Assembly (NCBI GenBank): GCA_949288685.1
Contig: CASELB010000009.1
Location: 1 to 5,139 of the forward strand
Length of the DNA stretch: 5,139 bases
Source: an uncultured bacterium
Lineage (GTDB): Bacteria > Cyanobacteriota > Vampirovibrionia > Gastranaerophilales > Gastranaerophilaceae
Direction of reading: 5' to 3'
Below the pieces are notes generated by a model. That model saw only the letters and a program-made list of their open reading frames with translations, was not told where the DNA came from and made no database searches. Of this stretch, positions 1-5,036 are shown in pieces (position 1 is the first letter of the stretch; each line of letters starts with the position of its first letter). The translations under genes were made by a program, and so were the position numbers.

Positions 1-90
1 AGAGAAAATGCGGAAGCGTAGATCGGAGCTTTAAATAAGTCTTATGAATCAACAGGCGCATTCTTTAATGAACCGGTTGAAACAAGAGGC

Positions 91-288
91 ATGGGACTTA
101 CTCCGGAAGCGGCAGGCGCTATGACCCAGTTAAGGGCATTTGCAACTGTTTATCAGGAAATTGTTGAAAAAATTATGACAGGAAAACAATTCCCGGAAGT
201 TCTTGACAGTGTTCTTCAGCCGCATGTTGAGTTCTATAAAAAGAACCTTAAAGGCGGTGTTGTTGTTCCCGGCAGAATTTCTGCGTAA
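91..288 (+). CDS. Unrecognised protein, probable 3' end of a longer gene interrupted by an in-frame TAG
   Basis: The first ATG gives 65 residues, predicted mostly helical, ending in a Gly/Val-rich tail (KGGVVVPGRISA). I do not recognise the family. The ATG is probably not the true start. The frame stays open upstream to codon 22-24 and reads as normal protein there (ALNKSYESTGAFFNEPVETRG), there is no usable start codon between 22 and 90, and the only purine-rich stretch (AGAGG, 85-89) is one base from the ATG, too close for a ribosome binding site. Directly upstream is TAG (19-21), preceded by six more sense codons to the window edge (RENAEA). The simplest reading is the C-terminus of a gene starting outside the window, broken by a nonsense change (CAG to TAG would restore it), a frameshift just upstream, or a base error. 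TAG ends other genes here, so genome-wide reassignment is unlikely. A strong terminator follows. Confidence 0.5.
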   Translation: MGLTPEAAGAMTQLRAFATVYQEIVEKIMTGKQFPEVLDSVLQPHVEFYKKNLKGGVVVPGRISA

Positions 289-310
289 ACTTTATTTAGA
301 GAATATTAGA

Positions 311-345
311 AGGCGGCAAGGCTTTAGCCTTGCCGCCTCTTTGTT
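311..345. terminator. Hairpin terminator between convergent genes
   Basis: A perfect 13-bp inverted repeat, AGGCGGCAAGGCT (311-323) against AGCCTTGCCGCCT (326-338), is followed on the plus strand by a T-rich run (CTTTGTTT). The sterically likely form is a stem of 11-12 bp with a 4-6 nt loop. It lies 22 bases after the stop of the upstream plus-strand gene and 6 bases past the stop of the minus-strand cupin gene. It is best placed as the plus-strand terminator. On the minus strand the sequence after the stem is only moderately T-rich, so bidirectional use is possible but weaker. Confidence 0.85.
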
Positions 346-710
346 TAATACAACTGTATAACAAGCAACTTGCTGTCCTTTTCTGCTTTTAACCTGTGTT
401 GTTCGTCTTTATTGAACCTCAAAAACTCACCTTTTTTCAGTTCAAGTTCGTGATTTTCGCATTCGGTAATACTACACCCGCATTCTGAGCAGGAGACTTC
501 TCCGCCATGGTTGATATAAAATAAAATTTTGCCTTCAACTACGTAAAGCATTGCATCCCCCGGGGATGTATGTTCAGGAATTTCCTGTCCTTTTTTAAGT
601 GCGGCAAGTCTTACTTTGCCGCCGGTGTTTTCGAGCAGGTTCTCAAAAATAACACTGTTTTCATCGTATTTGATAAAATCTTCCAGTTCGTGTACATGTA
701 AATGACTCAT
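345..710 (-). CDS. Small single-domain cupin protein with a Cys-rich insertion
   Basis: The 121-residue protein is a single cupin beta-barrel. Cupin motif 1 is recognisable as G41-x5-H47-TSPGDA-x5-E59-G60. The second metal-ligand His of the classic HxH is replaced (H47-T-S49). Motif 2 is G94-EFLRF-x5-H105. This resembles the family of roughly 110-residue stand-alone cupins with an 'EHTxPGDA' signature. Residues 68-88, between the two motifs, hold a Cys-rich insertion, C74-x2-C77-x-C79-x4-C84, which could bind a metal or form disulfides. The N-terminus carries H3, H5 and H7. No signal peptide or membrane segment is visible, so it is probably cytoplasmic. The start is well supported by AAAGGAGA on the minus strand (715-722), 4 bases from the ATG. 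Ligand and reaction cannot be told from sequence; metal-dependent sensing or small-molecule binding is inference. It stands alone, with a repeat-rich gap upstream. Confidence 0.88.
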   Translation of the reverse strand: MSHLHVHELEDFIKYDENSVIFENLLENTGGKVRLAALKKGQEIPEHTSPGDAMLYVVEGKILFYINHGGEVSCSECGCSITECENHELELKKGEFLRFNKDEQHRLKAEKDSKLLVIQLY

Positions 711-804
711 AGTTTCTCCTTTCTTTTTTAATAAGATAGACTTTACGGAGAAATTTTTAAATTGCCTTATTGAGGGAGAGGCGGGTAAATAAGGTAAAAG
801 TAAC

Positions 805-816
805 TGTCATCCTGAA
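805..816 (+). repeat. Dispersed repeat, TGTCATCCTGAA copy
   Basis: This is a one-mismatch copy of the TGTCACCCTGAA core found three times in tandem at 5088-5137 and in reverse at 1238-1249. The preceding bases (783-804, GGGTAAATAAGG and onward) also resemble the GGGGTAAA leader seen before the other copies. Confidence 0.6.
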
Positions 817-852
817 AGTATTGTAAGTTGGGTATTCTACTCGGCAAAAAAC

Positions 853-882
853 TATGCACGGTGCAATAAATTGCGCCCGACA
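853..882 (+). repeat. Direct repeat copy A, 'GGTGCAATAAATTGC' palindrome
   Basis: This 30-base block matches 1107-1136 at 26 of 30 positions. Its centre can fold as a small hairpin: GGTGCAA (860-866) with TTGCGCC (871-877), one G-T pair and a TAAA loop. It lies in non-coding DNA. The two copies flank the large palindromes at 906-1091. Confidence 0.65.
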
Positions 883-905
883 GTACTATTTTTTAATAAT
901 TTATT

Positions 906-927
906 TAGGGGGGCTATGCACCCCCTA
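906..927. repeat. G-run/C-run hairpin
   Basis: TAGGGGG (906-912) is complementary to CCCCCTA (921-927), with an 8-base loop. It sits 8 bases before the larger palindrome at 935-979. There is no trailing T run directly after the stem, so it does not look like a simple terminator for a nearby gene. Confidence 0.6.
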
Positions 928-934
928 GCCCGCA

Positions 935-979
935 CTGTATTTCTTTCTTTTGGTTGCAAGGCAAAAGAAAGAAATACAG
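935..979. repeat. Perfect 18-bp inverted repeat with 9-base loop
   Basis: CTGTATTTCTTTCTTTTG (935-952) and CAAAAGAAAGAAATACAG (962-979) are exact reverse complements around a 9-base loop (953-961). An AAAGAAAGAAAA motif echoing the right arm follows at 982-993. The arms are pyrimidine- and purine-biased. The element is far from the ends of both flanking genes and is non-coding. It resembles the palindromic intergenic repeats found in many bacterial genomes. Whether it acts as RNA or as a DNA element cannot be told here. Confidence 0.8.
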
Positions 980-1007
980 CTAAAGAAAGAAAACCCCGCA
1001 ATTAAAT

Positions 1008-1091
1008 ACAGTCACTAAACTCAACCCAAGGCAAAATAACTCGCTACGCTCAAACAAATTTTGCCCCGTTATTGTTTCGTTAAGTGACTGT
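1008..1091. repeat. Nested inverted repeat of about 84 bp
   Basis: The outer arms ACAGTCACT (1008-1016) and AGTGACTGT (1083-1091) are exact complements, and pairing resumes after one mismatch (AAC 1018-1020 with GTT 1079-1081). Inner arms GGCAAAAT (1030-1037) and ATTTTGCC (1058-1065) are also exact. The central loop holds CTCGCTACGCTC. Together these would give a long hairpin with an internal loop. No open reading frame here has coding character or a ribosome binding site. Confidence 0.7.
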
Positions 1092-1106
1092 GGGTAAGGA
1101 TAAGTT

Positions 1107-1136
1107 TATGCAAGGTGCAATAAATTGCATCCTACA
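1107..1136 (+). repeat. Direct repeat copy B, 'GGTGCAATAAATTGC' palindrome
   Basis: This is the second copy of the block at 853-882 (26 of 30 identical). In this copy the right side reads TTGCATCC, so the hairpin has a one-base bulge. It is followed by a GC-richer stretch (1137-1222) with a small GGC-TCC-GCC palindrome near 1180 that looks like part of the same repeat mosaic. Confidence 0.65.
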
Positions 1137-1204
1137 ATGCCTGAGTGCGACCCTGAAACGCCTCGCAATAAAAGGATACGGCTCCGCCTTACATCTTCCG
1201 CTCG

Positions 1205-1222
1205 GCTTGTTCAGGACGACAC
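1205..1222 (-). repeat. Reverse copy of the CCTGAACAAGCC repeat segment
   Basis: On the minus strand this reads TGTCGTCCTGAACAAGC (1205-1221), close to TGTCACCCTGAACAAGC in the first tandem unit at 5088-5104. It marks a further dispersed member of the same repeat family, oriented opposite to the copies at 805 and 5088. Confidence 0.55.
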
Positions 1223-1237
1223 GGGTATATTTACCCC

Positions 1238-1262
1238 TTCAGGGTGACATGTCATTTACCCC
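1238..1262 (-). repeat. Reverse copy of the GGGGTAAA...TGTCACCCTGAA repeat
   Basis: Read on the minus strand this 25-base block matches 5075-5099 at 23 of 25 positions. The match continues on the 3' side as TGAAGGGGTAAA, which also occurs at 5071-5082. It lies just downstream of the TSCPD gene stop and ties the two ends of the window to one repeat family. Confidence 0.7.
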
Positions 1263-1285
1263 GACAGGGATTTTACATACGAGCC

Positions 1286-1561
1286 CTAGACTGCAGCAGT
1301 TTTTCTTTTTTCTTCAAGTACCGCAGCAAGGCATTGTGCAAGCTGGTCAGGGCAGCTTGTTGATTTTGCGCCGCATTTTATTCCTTTTAGCTTTGCTACA
1401 ACTTCTTCAAGCCGCATTCCGCAAACAAGGTTCCTTATCCCCTGCAAGTTGCCGTTGCAGCCGCCGATAAATTCCACATCTTTTATTTTGTCCCCGTCAA
1501 GTTCAATATTCATTAACTTGCAGCAGGTGCCGGATGTTGTGTATGATATTGTTTCTGACAT
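1286..1561 (-). CDS. Small TSCPD-domain protein (TIGR03905-like)
   Basis: The 91-residue protein carries the motif that names the TSCPD domain (T68-S-C-P-D72, followed by QLA), plus G33-G-C-N-G-N38 and G60-x2-C63-G64, as in the small stand-alone relatives of the C-terminal domain of B12-dependent ribonucleotide reductase. It has seven cysteines (13, 14, 35, 47, 63, 70, 77), several at motif positions, which suggests metal binding or thiol chemistry. Its role is not established; a link to nucleotide reduction is inference from homology only, and no reductase gene is in the window. Length is normal for the stand-alone form. The start is supported by GAGGT on the minus strand (1569-1573), 7 bases from the ATG, and by a TATAAT box just upstream. 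It ends in TAG, showing that TAG is a normal stop in this genome. It follows the glycosyltransferase on the same strand after 105 bp. Confidence 0.88.
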   Translation of the reverse strand: MSETISYTTSGTCCKLMNIELDGDKIKDVEFIGGCNGNLQGIRNLVCGMRLEEVVAKLKGIKCGAKSTSCPDQLAQCLAAVLEEKRKTAAV

Positions 1562-1587
1562 TATATTTACCTCGTTTTTATTAAAAT

Positions 1588-1593
1588 ATTATA
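1588..1593 (-). promoter_or_regulatory. Candidate -10 box for the TSCPD gene
   Basis: The minus strand reads TATAAT, a consensus sigma-70 -10 hexamer. It would place the transcript start about 20 bases ahead of the ATG, with the ribosome binding site inside that leader. No good TTGACA-like -35 lies 16-18 bp further upstream (the region is AT-rich), so the call rests on the -10 and its spacing. Confidence 0.5.
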
Positions 1594-1666
1594 CAGTTTA
1601 AATTTTTTATTTCTATAACCGCCCTGCCCTACAGTACTTTTGCAATTTTATACCTGAAAGTTCTAG

Positions 1667-2887
1667 TTAAACAGGAAAAATTAAACCGGTAACTTTTTCT
1701 TCGTATCCGTATTTTTCAAGTTTTTGTTTTACGATTTTATCGTAATTGTATATCCCTGACGTAATTGTAATTACCAGATTTGGGGTTACATCTTTTATAT
1801 TTTTTACTTCATAATTACCGATATTTTTTAGAGTTCCGGATTCTGTTACAAAAACAGGGTTTTTAATTTTTGATTTTTTAATAACGTAATTAAGGAAATC
1901 CGCAAGCCTTTCTTCCGCCCAGATATAGACGTTGCTTCGGGCAAGAAGATTTGCCAGAGTATTGTTAAACTTAAATCTTTGAATATGCTTTCCTGCAATT
2001 TTATACCACGGATAAATTTTGAATAGTTTTACTGTGTATTTTAATTTTATCCACGGATTTTTAATCTTTTTATACCAGTAAAACAATGTTTGTATTTTAT
2101 GCAGATTAAAAATGTCTTTTAAATTGTTAAGCCCGTATTTCTTTAATATATTCTCTTCAAGCGCCATAATCTTAAAAAAATCCAGCTTTTTATAATCATT
2201 TTTGCCGTTAGAATGTGAGTAAGAAGTTGAAGAATCAATCCGGTAAAAAATTACGGCGTCCGGTGCCAGTGAGATAGTTTTTGATTTTAGAAATACATCA
2301 AGGAAAAAAGGATTGTCTTCAAAGTTAAGATTTTCCATAAATAAAAACCGATTTTCAAGTATAAAACTCCGCCTGTAGATTTTATTCCACGGAGTAACAG
2401 AAATTCTAAATAAAAAATCATAGCATTCTGCTGGAGAAAAAGTCTTATTTCTTAGCTCCTGCGGAAATAAATTAATAGACAAATAAGGGTCATTGTAGTC
2501 GTAAGAATGTTTTGATTGATTATAAGTACAAATGTTTCCTATAACAATATCACAACCATCGGACTTGTTATATAGAAATTCAAATGCGGACTTATCCGCA
2601 ATATCATCAGCATCAAGAAACCCTATAAACTCTCCATGTGCAGCTTTTATACCCGTGTTTCTTGCAGCGGATTGTCCGCTATTCTTTTGTGTAATAATTC
2701 TTATACGCCTGTCTCTGTTTGCAAAATCTTCCAGTATTTCTTTTGACCTGTCGGTTGAGCCGTCATTAACACAAATAATTTCAATTTCTTTCAATGTTTG
2801 TTCCGCAAGACTTGTAAGCGTTTCTTCAAGATATTTTTCCGAATTATATACCGGAACGATTATTGAAATTTTTATTCCTGTGTCCAT
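1667..2887 (-). CDS. Family 2 (GT-A) glycosyltransferase with Rossmann-like C-terminal region
   Basis: This 406-residue protein probably transfers a sugar from a nucleotide-sugar to a surface glycan at the cytoplasmic face of the membrane. Residues 7-100 are a typical GT2 nucleotide-binding half: SIIVPVYN (8-15), VNDGSTD (40-46), NSGQSAARNTG (69-79) and the metal-binding D92-A-D94-D. An acceptor-side WNKIYRR (167-173) and the E190-D191 pair, where the catalytic base lies in this family, follow. No membrane helix is evident. From about 314 to the end is an extra alpha/beta segment (VYIW 320-323, PNLVITIT about 369-376) resembling the Rossmann-like tail of some GT2 proteins, but without a Gly-rich loop after its first strand. 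I chose the ATG at 2887; a TTG at 2902 would add five residues. Neither start has a clear ribosome binding site. Donor and acceptor cannot be predicted. It diverges from the Hrb-like gene. Confidence 0.9.
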   Translation of the reverse strand: MDTGIKISIIVPVYNSEKYLEETLTSLAEQTLKEIEIICVNDGSTDRSKEILEDFANRDRRIRIITQKNSGQSAARNTGIKAAHGEFIGFLDADDIADKSAFEFLYNKSDGCDIVIGNICTYNQSKHSYDYNDPYLSINLFPQELRNKTFSPAECYDFLFRISVTPWNKIYRRSFILENRFLFMENLNFEDNPFFLDVFLKSKTISLAPDAVIFYRIDSSTSYSHSNGKNDYKKLDFFKIMALEENILKKYGLNNLKDIFNLHKIQTLFYWYKKIKNPWIKLKYTVKLFKIYPWYKIAGKHIQRFKFNNTLANLLARSNVYIWAEERLADFLNYVIKKSKIKNPVFVTESGTLKNIGNYEVKNIKDVTPNLVITITSGIYNYDKIVKQKLEKYGYEEKVTGLIFPV

Positions 2888-2894
2888 AAAATTA

Positions 2895-2903
2895 TGGTAC
2901 AAT
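2895..2903 (+). promoter_or_regulatory. Candidate extended -10 promoter for the flavin reductase-rubredoxin gene
   Basis: TGGTACAAT matches the extended -10 form TGn-TAnAAT. It would start transcription near 2910, about 29 bases before the ATG, in the short gap between the divergent genes. No -35 at standard spacing is clear; TTGAAA at 2863-2868 is too far away, and extended -10 promoters often do without one. It overlaps the start region of the divergent glycosyltransferase. Confidence 0.45.
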
Positions 2904-2938
2904 AAATATGTTTTAGTGTTAATAATCGGGAGGCAGGA

Positions 2939-3574
2939 ATGGATATAAAAGCATTATGGAATTTGACTTACGGGGTTTATGTAATCTCTACAATAGATTT
3001 GGATAACGGCGGGAGGGCAACGGGGTGTATTGCAAATAGTGCAATGCAGGTTACATACGATACAGTTGCCGTCAGTATAAATCATGAGAATTATACAAAC
3101 CAATGTATAAAGAAAAGCAAAAAATTTGCAATATCAATACTCGGTCAAAACGCTGACGATAATATTATTCCTGTATTTGGCTTTCAATCGGGAAGAGAGG
3201 TTGATAAGTTCCGGGGAATAGAAACAAAAAATATTAACGGACTTAGTGTAATTGCTGATTCAACCGGCTATATTATTTGTGATGTGGACGATATTCTTGA
3301 AACAGAAACTCATACGGTATTTTTAGGTAAAATCAACGATTGCGGTCGATTAAAAGATGAACCGGTTATGACTTATGAATATTATCACCGGGTGAAAAAG
3401 GGGAAAAGCCCTAAAACGGCACCGACTTATATTGAAGAAACTCCGGAGCATACGGAATTGGCGTATAAATGCACGGTTTGCGGATATGTTTACAAAGGTG
3501 ATTTGACAAAAGAGCCGGATGATTATCTTTGTCCGATTTGTAAACAGCCAAAATCTGTTTTTGTAAAACTTTAG
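2939..3574 (+). CDS. hrb: Flavin reductase-rubredoxin fusion (high-molecular-weight rubredoxin, Hrb type)
   Basis: The 211-residue protein joins an FMN-binding flavin reductase-like domain (about 1-155) to a C-terminal rubredoxin-like domain (about 174-211). The flavin domain shows the typical start (ALWNLTYGVYVIST, 5-18) and the FMN-binding stretch T28-GCIANSAMQ-V38. The rubredoxin part has C178-x2-C181-G and C198-P-x-C201, the four iron ligands, with the short spacing typical of rubrerythrin-type tails. Characterised Hrb proteins, such as that of Moorella, take electrons from NAD(P)H through FMN to the iron centre and pass them to the flavodiiron protein FprA, removing O2 or NO in anaerobes. 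Here that role is inferred, since no flavodiiron gene is in the window. The start is strongly supported by GGGAGG (2928-2933), 5 bases from the ATG. The gene is monocistronic, and its stop lies 12 bases from that of the convergent PLP-fold gene. Confidence 0.9.
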   Translation: MDIKALWNLTYGVYVISTIDLDNGGRATGCIANSAMQVTYDTVAVSINHENYTNQCIKKSKKFAISILGQNADDNIIPVFGFQSGREVDKFRGIETKNINGLSVIADSTGYIICDVDDILETETHTVFLGKINDCGRLKDEPVMTYEYYHRVKKGKSPKTAPTYIEETPEHTELAYKCTVCGYVYKGDLTKEPDDYLCPICKQPKSVFVKL

Positions 3575-3586
3575 AGAAAAATACTG

Positions 3587-4375
3587 TTAGAGCGGAACAG
3601 GTACAAGGTTACGATAAAACTTGTATTCAGGAAAACTCTGCGGAATGTTATTCCAGTATCTTAAAATAGTTTTACCTTCCTTTTCAAGCTGTAGTGCAAG
3701 TTTGTCACTCTCTTCCGTCAGGCAGGGATAAACAAACGGAACATCATTTTCTGTCAGTTCTATATTTAATTGGTTTATATTTTTATATTTTTCGTGTAAT
3801 CGATAAAAATTTTCTATTCGTCTTTCCCGTTCATTACTTCCGGAAATTTTTATGCTCTCTGACATTAAAAACGGCGGCTGGTTATTTAAAACCAGTTCGT
3901 TTTGTACAAATTCTTTGTAAGTCGGATGAAATTTGTTTTTATAAATATTGTTATCTTTTGGATAATTGTGTGTAAATGTTTTTCTTGTGTATAAATACGC
4001 TCCGCATTGTACGGGAAAGAATTTTCTTAGTGAATAGAAACTTGCAAGCCCAGCAGGCGGTGCAAAAAATGCCTGTGCATTATCAATAATCAAGTTAGAA
4101 TATTTTGCAGTGAGTACTTGAACATTTTTCCGGTTAATACCGAAATAATCAGGATATAGTATAAAATCGTCTTTTTCAAACTCTTTTAGCGGCAGAAAAT
4201 TATCATTGATATGATAGAACTTTAGCCGGCATTGCGGGTTAAAGCGTTTAATATTCCGCCATAGGGCAGGACAAATATAGTATGGTAGGTGTAACTCTTT
4301 TATACTGTATACTTTTATTAAAGTAATCAGACAGTGCCGTGCAAGGTTAAGTTTTGTAATCTGAAAATCAATCAT
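3587..4375 (-). CDS. Compact PLP-fold type I protein, DegT/DnrJ/EryC1/StrS aminotransferase-like
   Basis: The 262-residue protein has no strong whole-length match that I recognise, but it carries the landmarks of fold type I PLP enzymes of the DegT/sugar aminotransferase group. An early LPYYICPALW (30-39) follows an N-terminal helix. YFG (77-79) is followed by IIDNAQAF (96-103), where D98 would hold the cofactor pyridine nitrogen. ASFYSLRKFFPVQCGAYL (111-128) places K118 where the Schiff-base lysine sits. The C-terminal part (about 184-262) looks like the small domain. It is much shorter than the usual 360-400 residues, with little between the lysine and the small domain. A role in making an amino- or modified sugar for surface glycans is inference, in keeping with the glycosyltransferase nearby. 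The ATG has no clear ribosome binding site. A TATAAT box lies about 28 bases upstream, overlapping the promoter region of the divergent TspO gene. Confidence 0.75.
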   Translation of the reverse strand: MIDFQITKLNLARHCLITLIKVYSIKELHLPYYICPALWRNIKRFNPQCRLKFYHINDNFLPLKEFEKDDFILYPDYFGINRKNVQVLTAKYSNLIIDNAQAFFAPPAGLASFYSLRKFFPVQCGAYLYTRKTFTHNYPKDNNIYKNKFHPTYKEFVQNELVLNNQPPFLMSESIKISGSNERERRIENFYRLHEKYKNINQLNIELTENDVPFVYPCLTEESDKLALQLEKEGKTILRYWNNIPQSFPEYKFYRNLVPVPL

Positions 4376-4403
4376 ATTTTCTAATGTTATATATTACAAA
4401 ATT

Positions 4404-4411
4404 ATTATACT
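4404..4411. promoter_or_regulatory. Overlapping divergent -10 boxes (TspO + / PLP-fold gene -)
   Basis: The 42-bp gap between the two divergent genes contains ATTATACT. On the minus strand 4404-4409 reads TATAAT, well placed for the PLP-fold gene with a leader of about 20 bases. On the plus strand 4406-4411 reads TATACT, which would start transcription at or next to the A of the TspO ATG. The gap is very AT-rich and no -35 is convincing on either side, so chance matches are possible. Confidence 0.4.
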
Positions 4412-4417
4412 GATAAT

Positions 4418-4813
4418 ATGGATAACATGCTCTGGTATCATAATTTGAATAAACCTTTTCTTAATCCGCCGGACTGGATTTTTGCGCCTGTCTGGGCATT
4501 GATTTATATTATGATGATAGTTTCGTTTATAATTTTCCTAAAATCAGGAGGCGGGAATAAGAGCGGTGCTGCAATACTTTTTATGTCACAACTTGTGCTG
4601 AATTTAATCTGGAGCCCCGTATTTTTTGGAAATATGAACCCCAAAGGAGCGTTGATTGTTATTATTCTTCTGGTTATTACACTTTTGTGGACTATTATAG
4701 CTTTTTACAAGTATTCCAAAACGGCAGCAATATTACTTATCCCGTATTTTGTATGGGTAATATTTGCAGTGTATCTTAATTTTGAAATAGTGCGGCTAAA
4801 TATGTATTTATAA
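4418..4813 (+). CDS. tspO: TspO/MBR family tryptophan-rich membrane protein, short form
   Basis: The 131-residue protein is an integral membrane protein of the TspO/MBR family (bacterial homologues of the mitochondrial translocator protein), known to bind porphyrins and sterols and linked to stress and tetrapyrrole handling. The signature is clear: W6-YHNLNKPFLNPPDWIF-A-P24-VW (6-26), Q58-LVLN-L-I-W65-SPVFFG71, and P109-YFVWVIFAVYLNFE-I-VRLN128. Hydrophobic segments lie at about 24-41, 50-69, 77-97 and 103-122. Family members usually have five helices, with the first before the WYxxLNKP motif. Here the protein begins at that motif, and the frame has a stop at 4382-4384 with no alternative start, so helix 1 is missing. 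No ribosome binding site precedes the ATG; a second ATG is at codon 4. With the candidate TATACT box, the transcript may be leaderless. Its stop directly abuts that of the next, convergent gene. Confidence 0.88.
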   Translation: MDNMLWYHNLNKPFLNPPDWIFAPVWALIYIMMIVSFIIFLKSGGGNKSGAAILFMSQLVLNLIWSPVFFGNMNPKGALIVIILLVITLLWTIIAFYKYSKTAAILLIPYFVWVIFAVYLNFEIVRLNMYL

Positions 4814-5014
4814 TTAGCTTTCTGCAACAATGGTTGAAACAAGTTCACCGTAACTGTTAAAATGTCCGTCGGTTTCTTCGACAATGTAGTTTAATTCGCT
4901 GTCTTCTTCAATAGCTTTTTTAGCACACGCCATTGCTTCGTCAAGGTTCATAAATTCGCCAATAAGACTTTTGGATAGTTCTGAGTAATTTCTTTCGGTA
5001 TAAACGTGATACAT
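4814..5014 (-). CDS. Small acidic hypothetical protein, 66 aa
   Basis: I do not recognise this family. The protein is acidic, rich in Glu and Asp, with no membrane segment or signal peptide, so it is probably cytoplasmic. The pattern suggests a small beta-alpha-beta-beta fold: a strand (YHVYTE, 2-7), a helix (LDEAMACAKKAIEED, 24-38), then two strands around YIVEETDGHFNSYGELVSTIV (43-63). The gene is well supported despite its size. It has a full AGGAGG on the minus strand (5020-5025) at 5 bases from the ATG, normal codon use, a plausible extended -10 upstream (5037-5045), and a stop that meets the TspO stop with no gap. Its 5' side is bounded by tandem repeats running to the window end, so it is likely transcribed alone. 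Confidence 0.8.
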   Translation of the reverse strand: MYHVYTERNYSELSKSLIGEFMNLDEAMACAKKAIEEDSELNYIVEETDGHFNSYGELVSTIVAES

Positions 5015-5036
5015 GTAAACCTCCTATTCTATGACT

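Noticed and set aside
1..288. Pyrrolysine or recoded-phage interpretation of the TAG at 19-21
   Set aside because: TAG ends at least two other genes in the window, the gene is not recognisable as a methylamine methyltransferase, and no phage gene is present; a mutation, frameshift or base error is simpler.
1084..1470. 128-residue plus-strand open frame across the repeats and the TSCPD gene
   Set aside because: It overlaps the TSCPD gene antisense, starts inside a palindromic repeat, has no ribosome binding site, and its protein is a low-complexity mix with no domain.
1667..2902. TTG at 2902 as start of the glycosyltransferase
   Set aside because: It adds only five residues, has no ribosome binding site, and the ATG at 2887 sits at the usual distance from the first GT2 strand. 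It cannot be fully excluded.
2532..2948. 138-residue plus-strand open frame antisense to the glycosyltransferase
   Set aside because: It mirrors the conserved GT2 N-terminal region, has no ribosome binding site, and runs into the Hrb start; it is a shadow of the real gene.
3575..3605. Terminator between the convergent Hrb and PLP-fold genes
   Set aside because: The only complementary arms are five bases (CTGTT 3584-3588 with AACAG 3596-3600) without a T run; too weak to call.
3694..3975. 93-residue plus-strand open frame antisense to the PLP-fold gene
   Set aside because: No start signal, no recognisable domain, and the opposite strand encodes the conserved protein.
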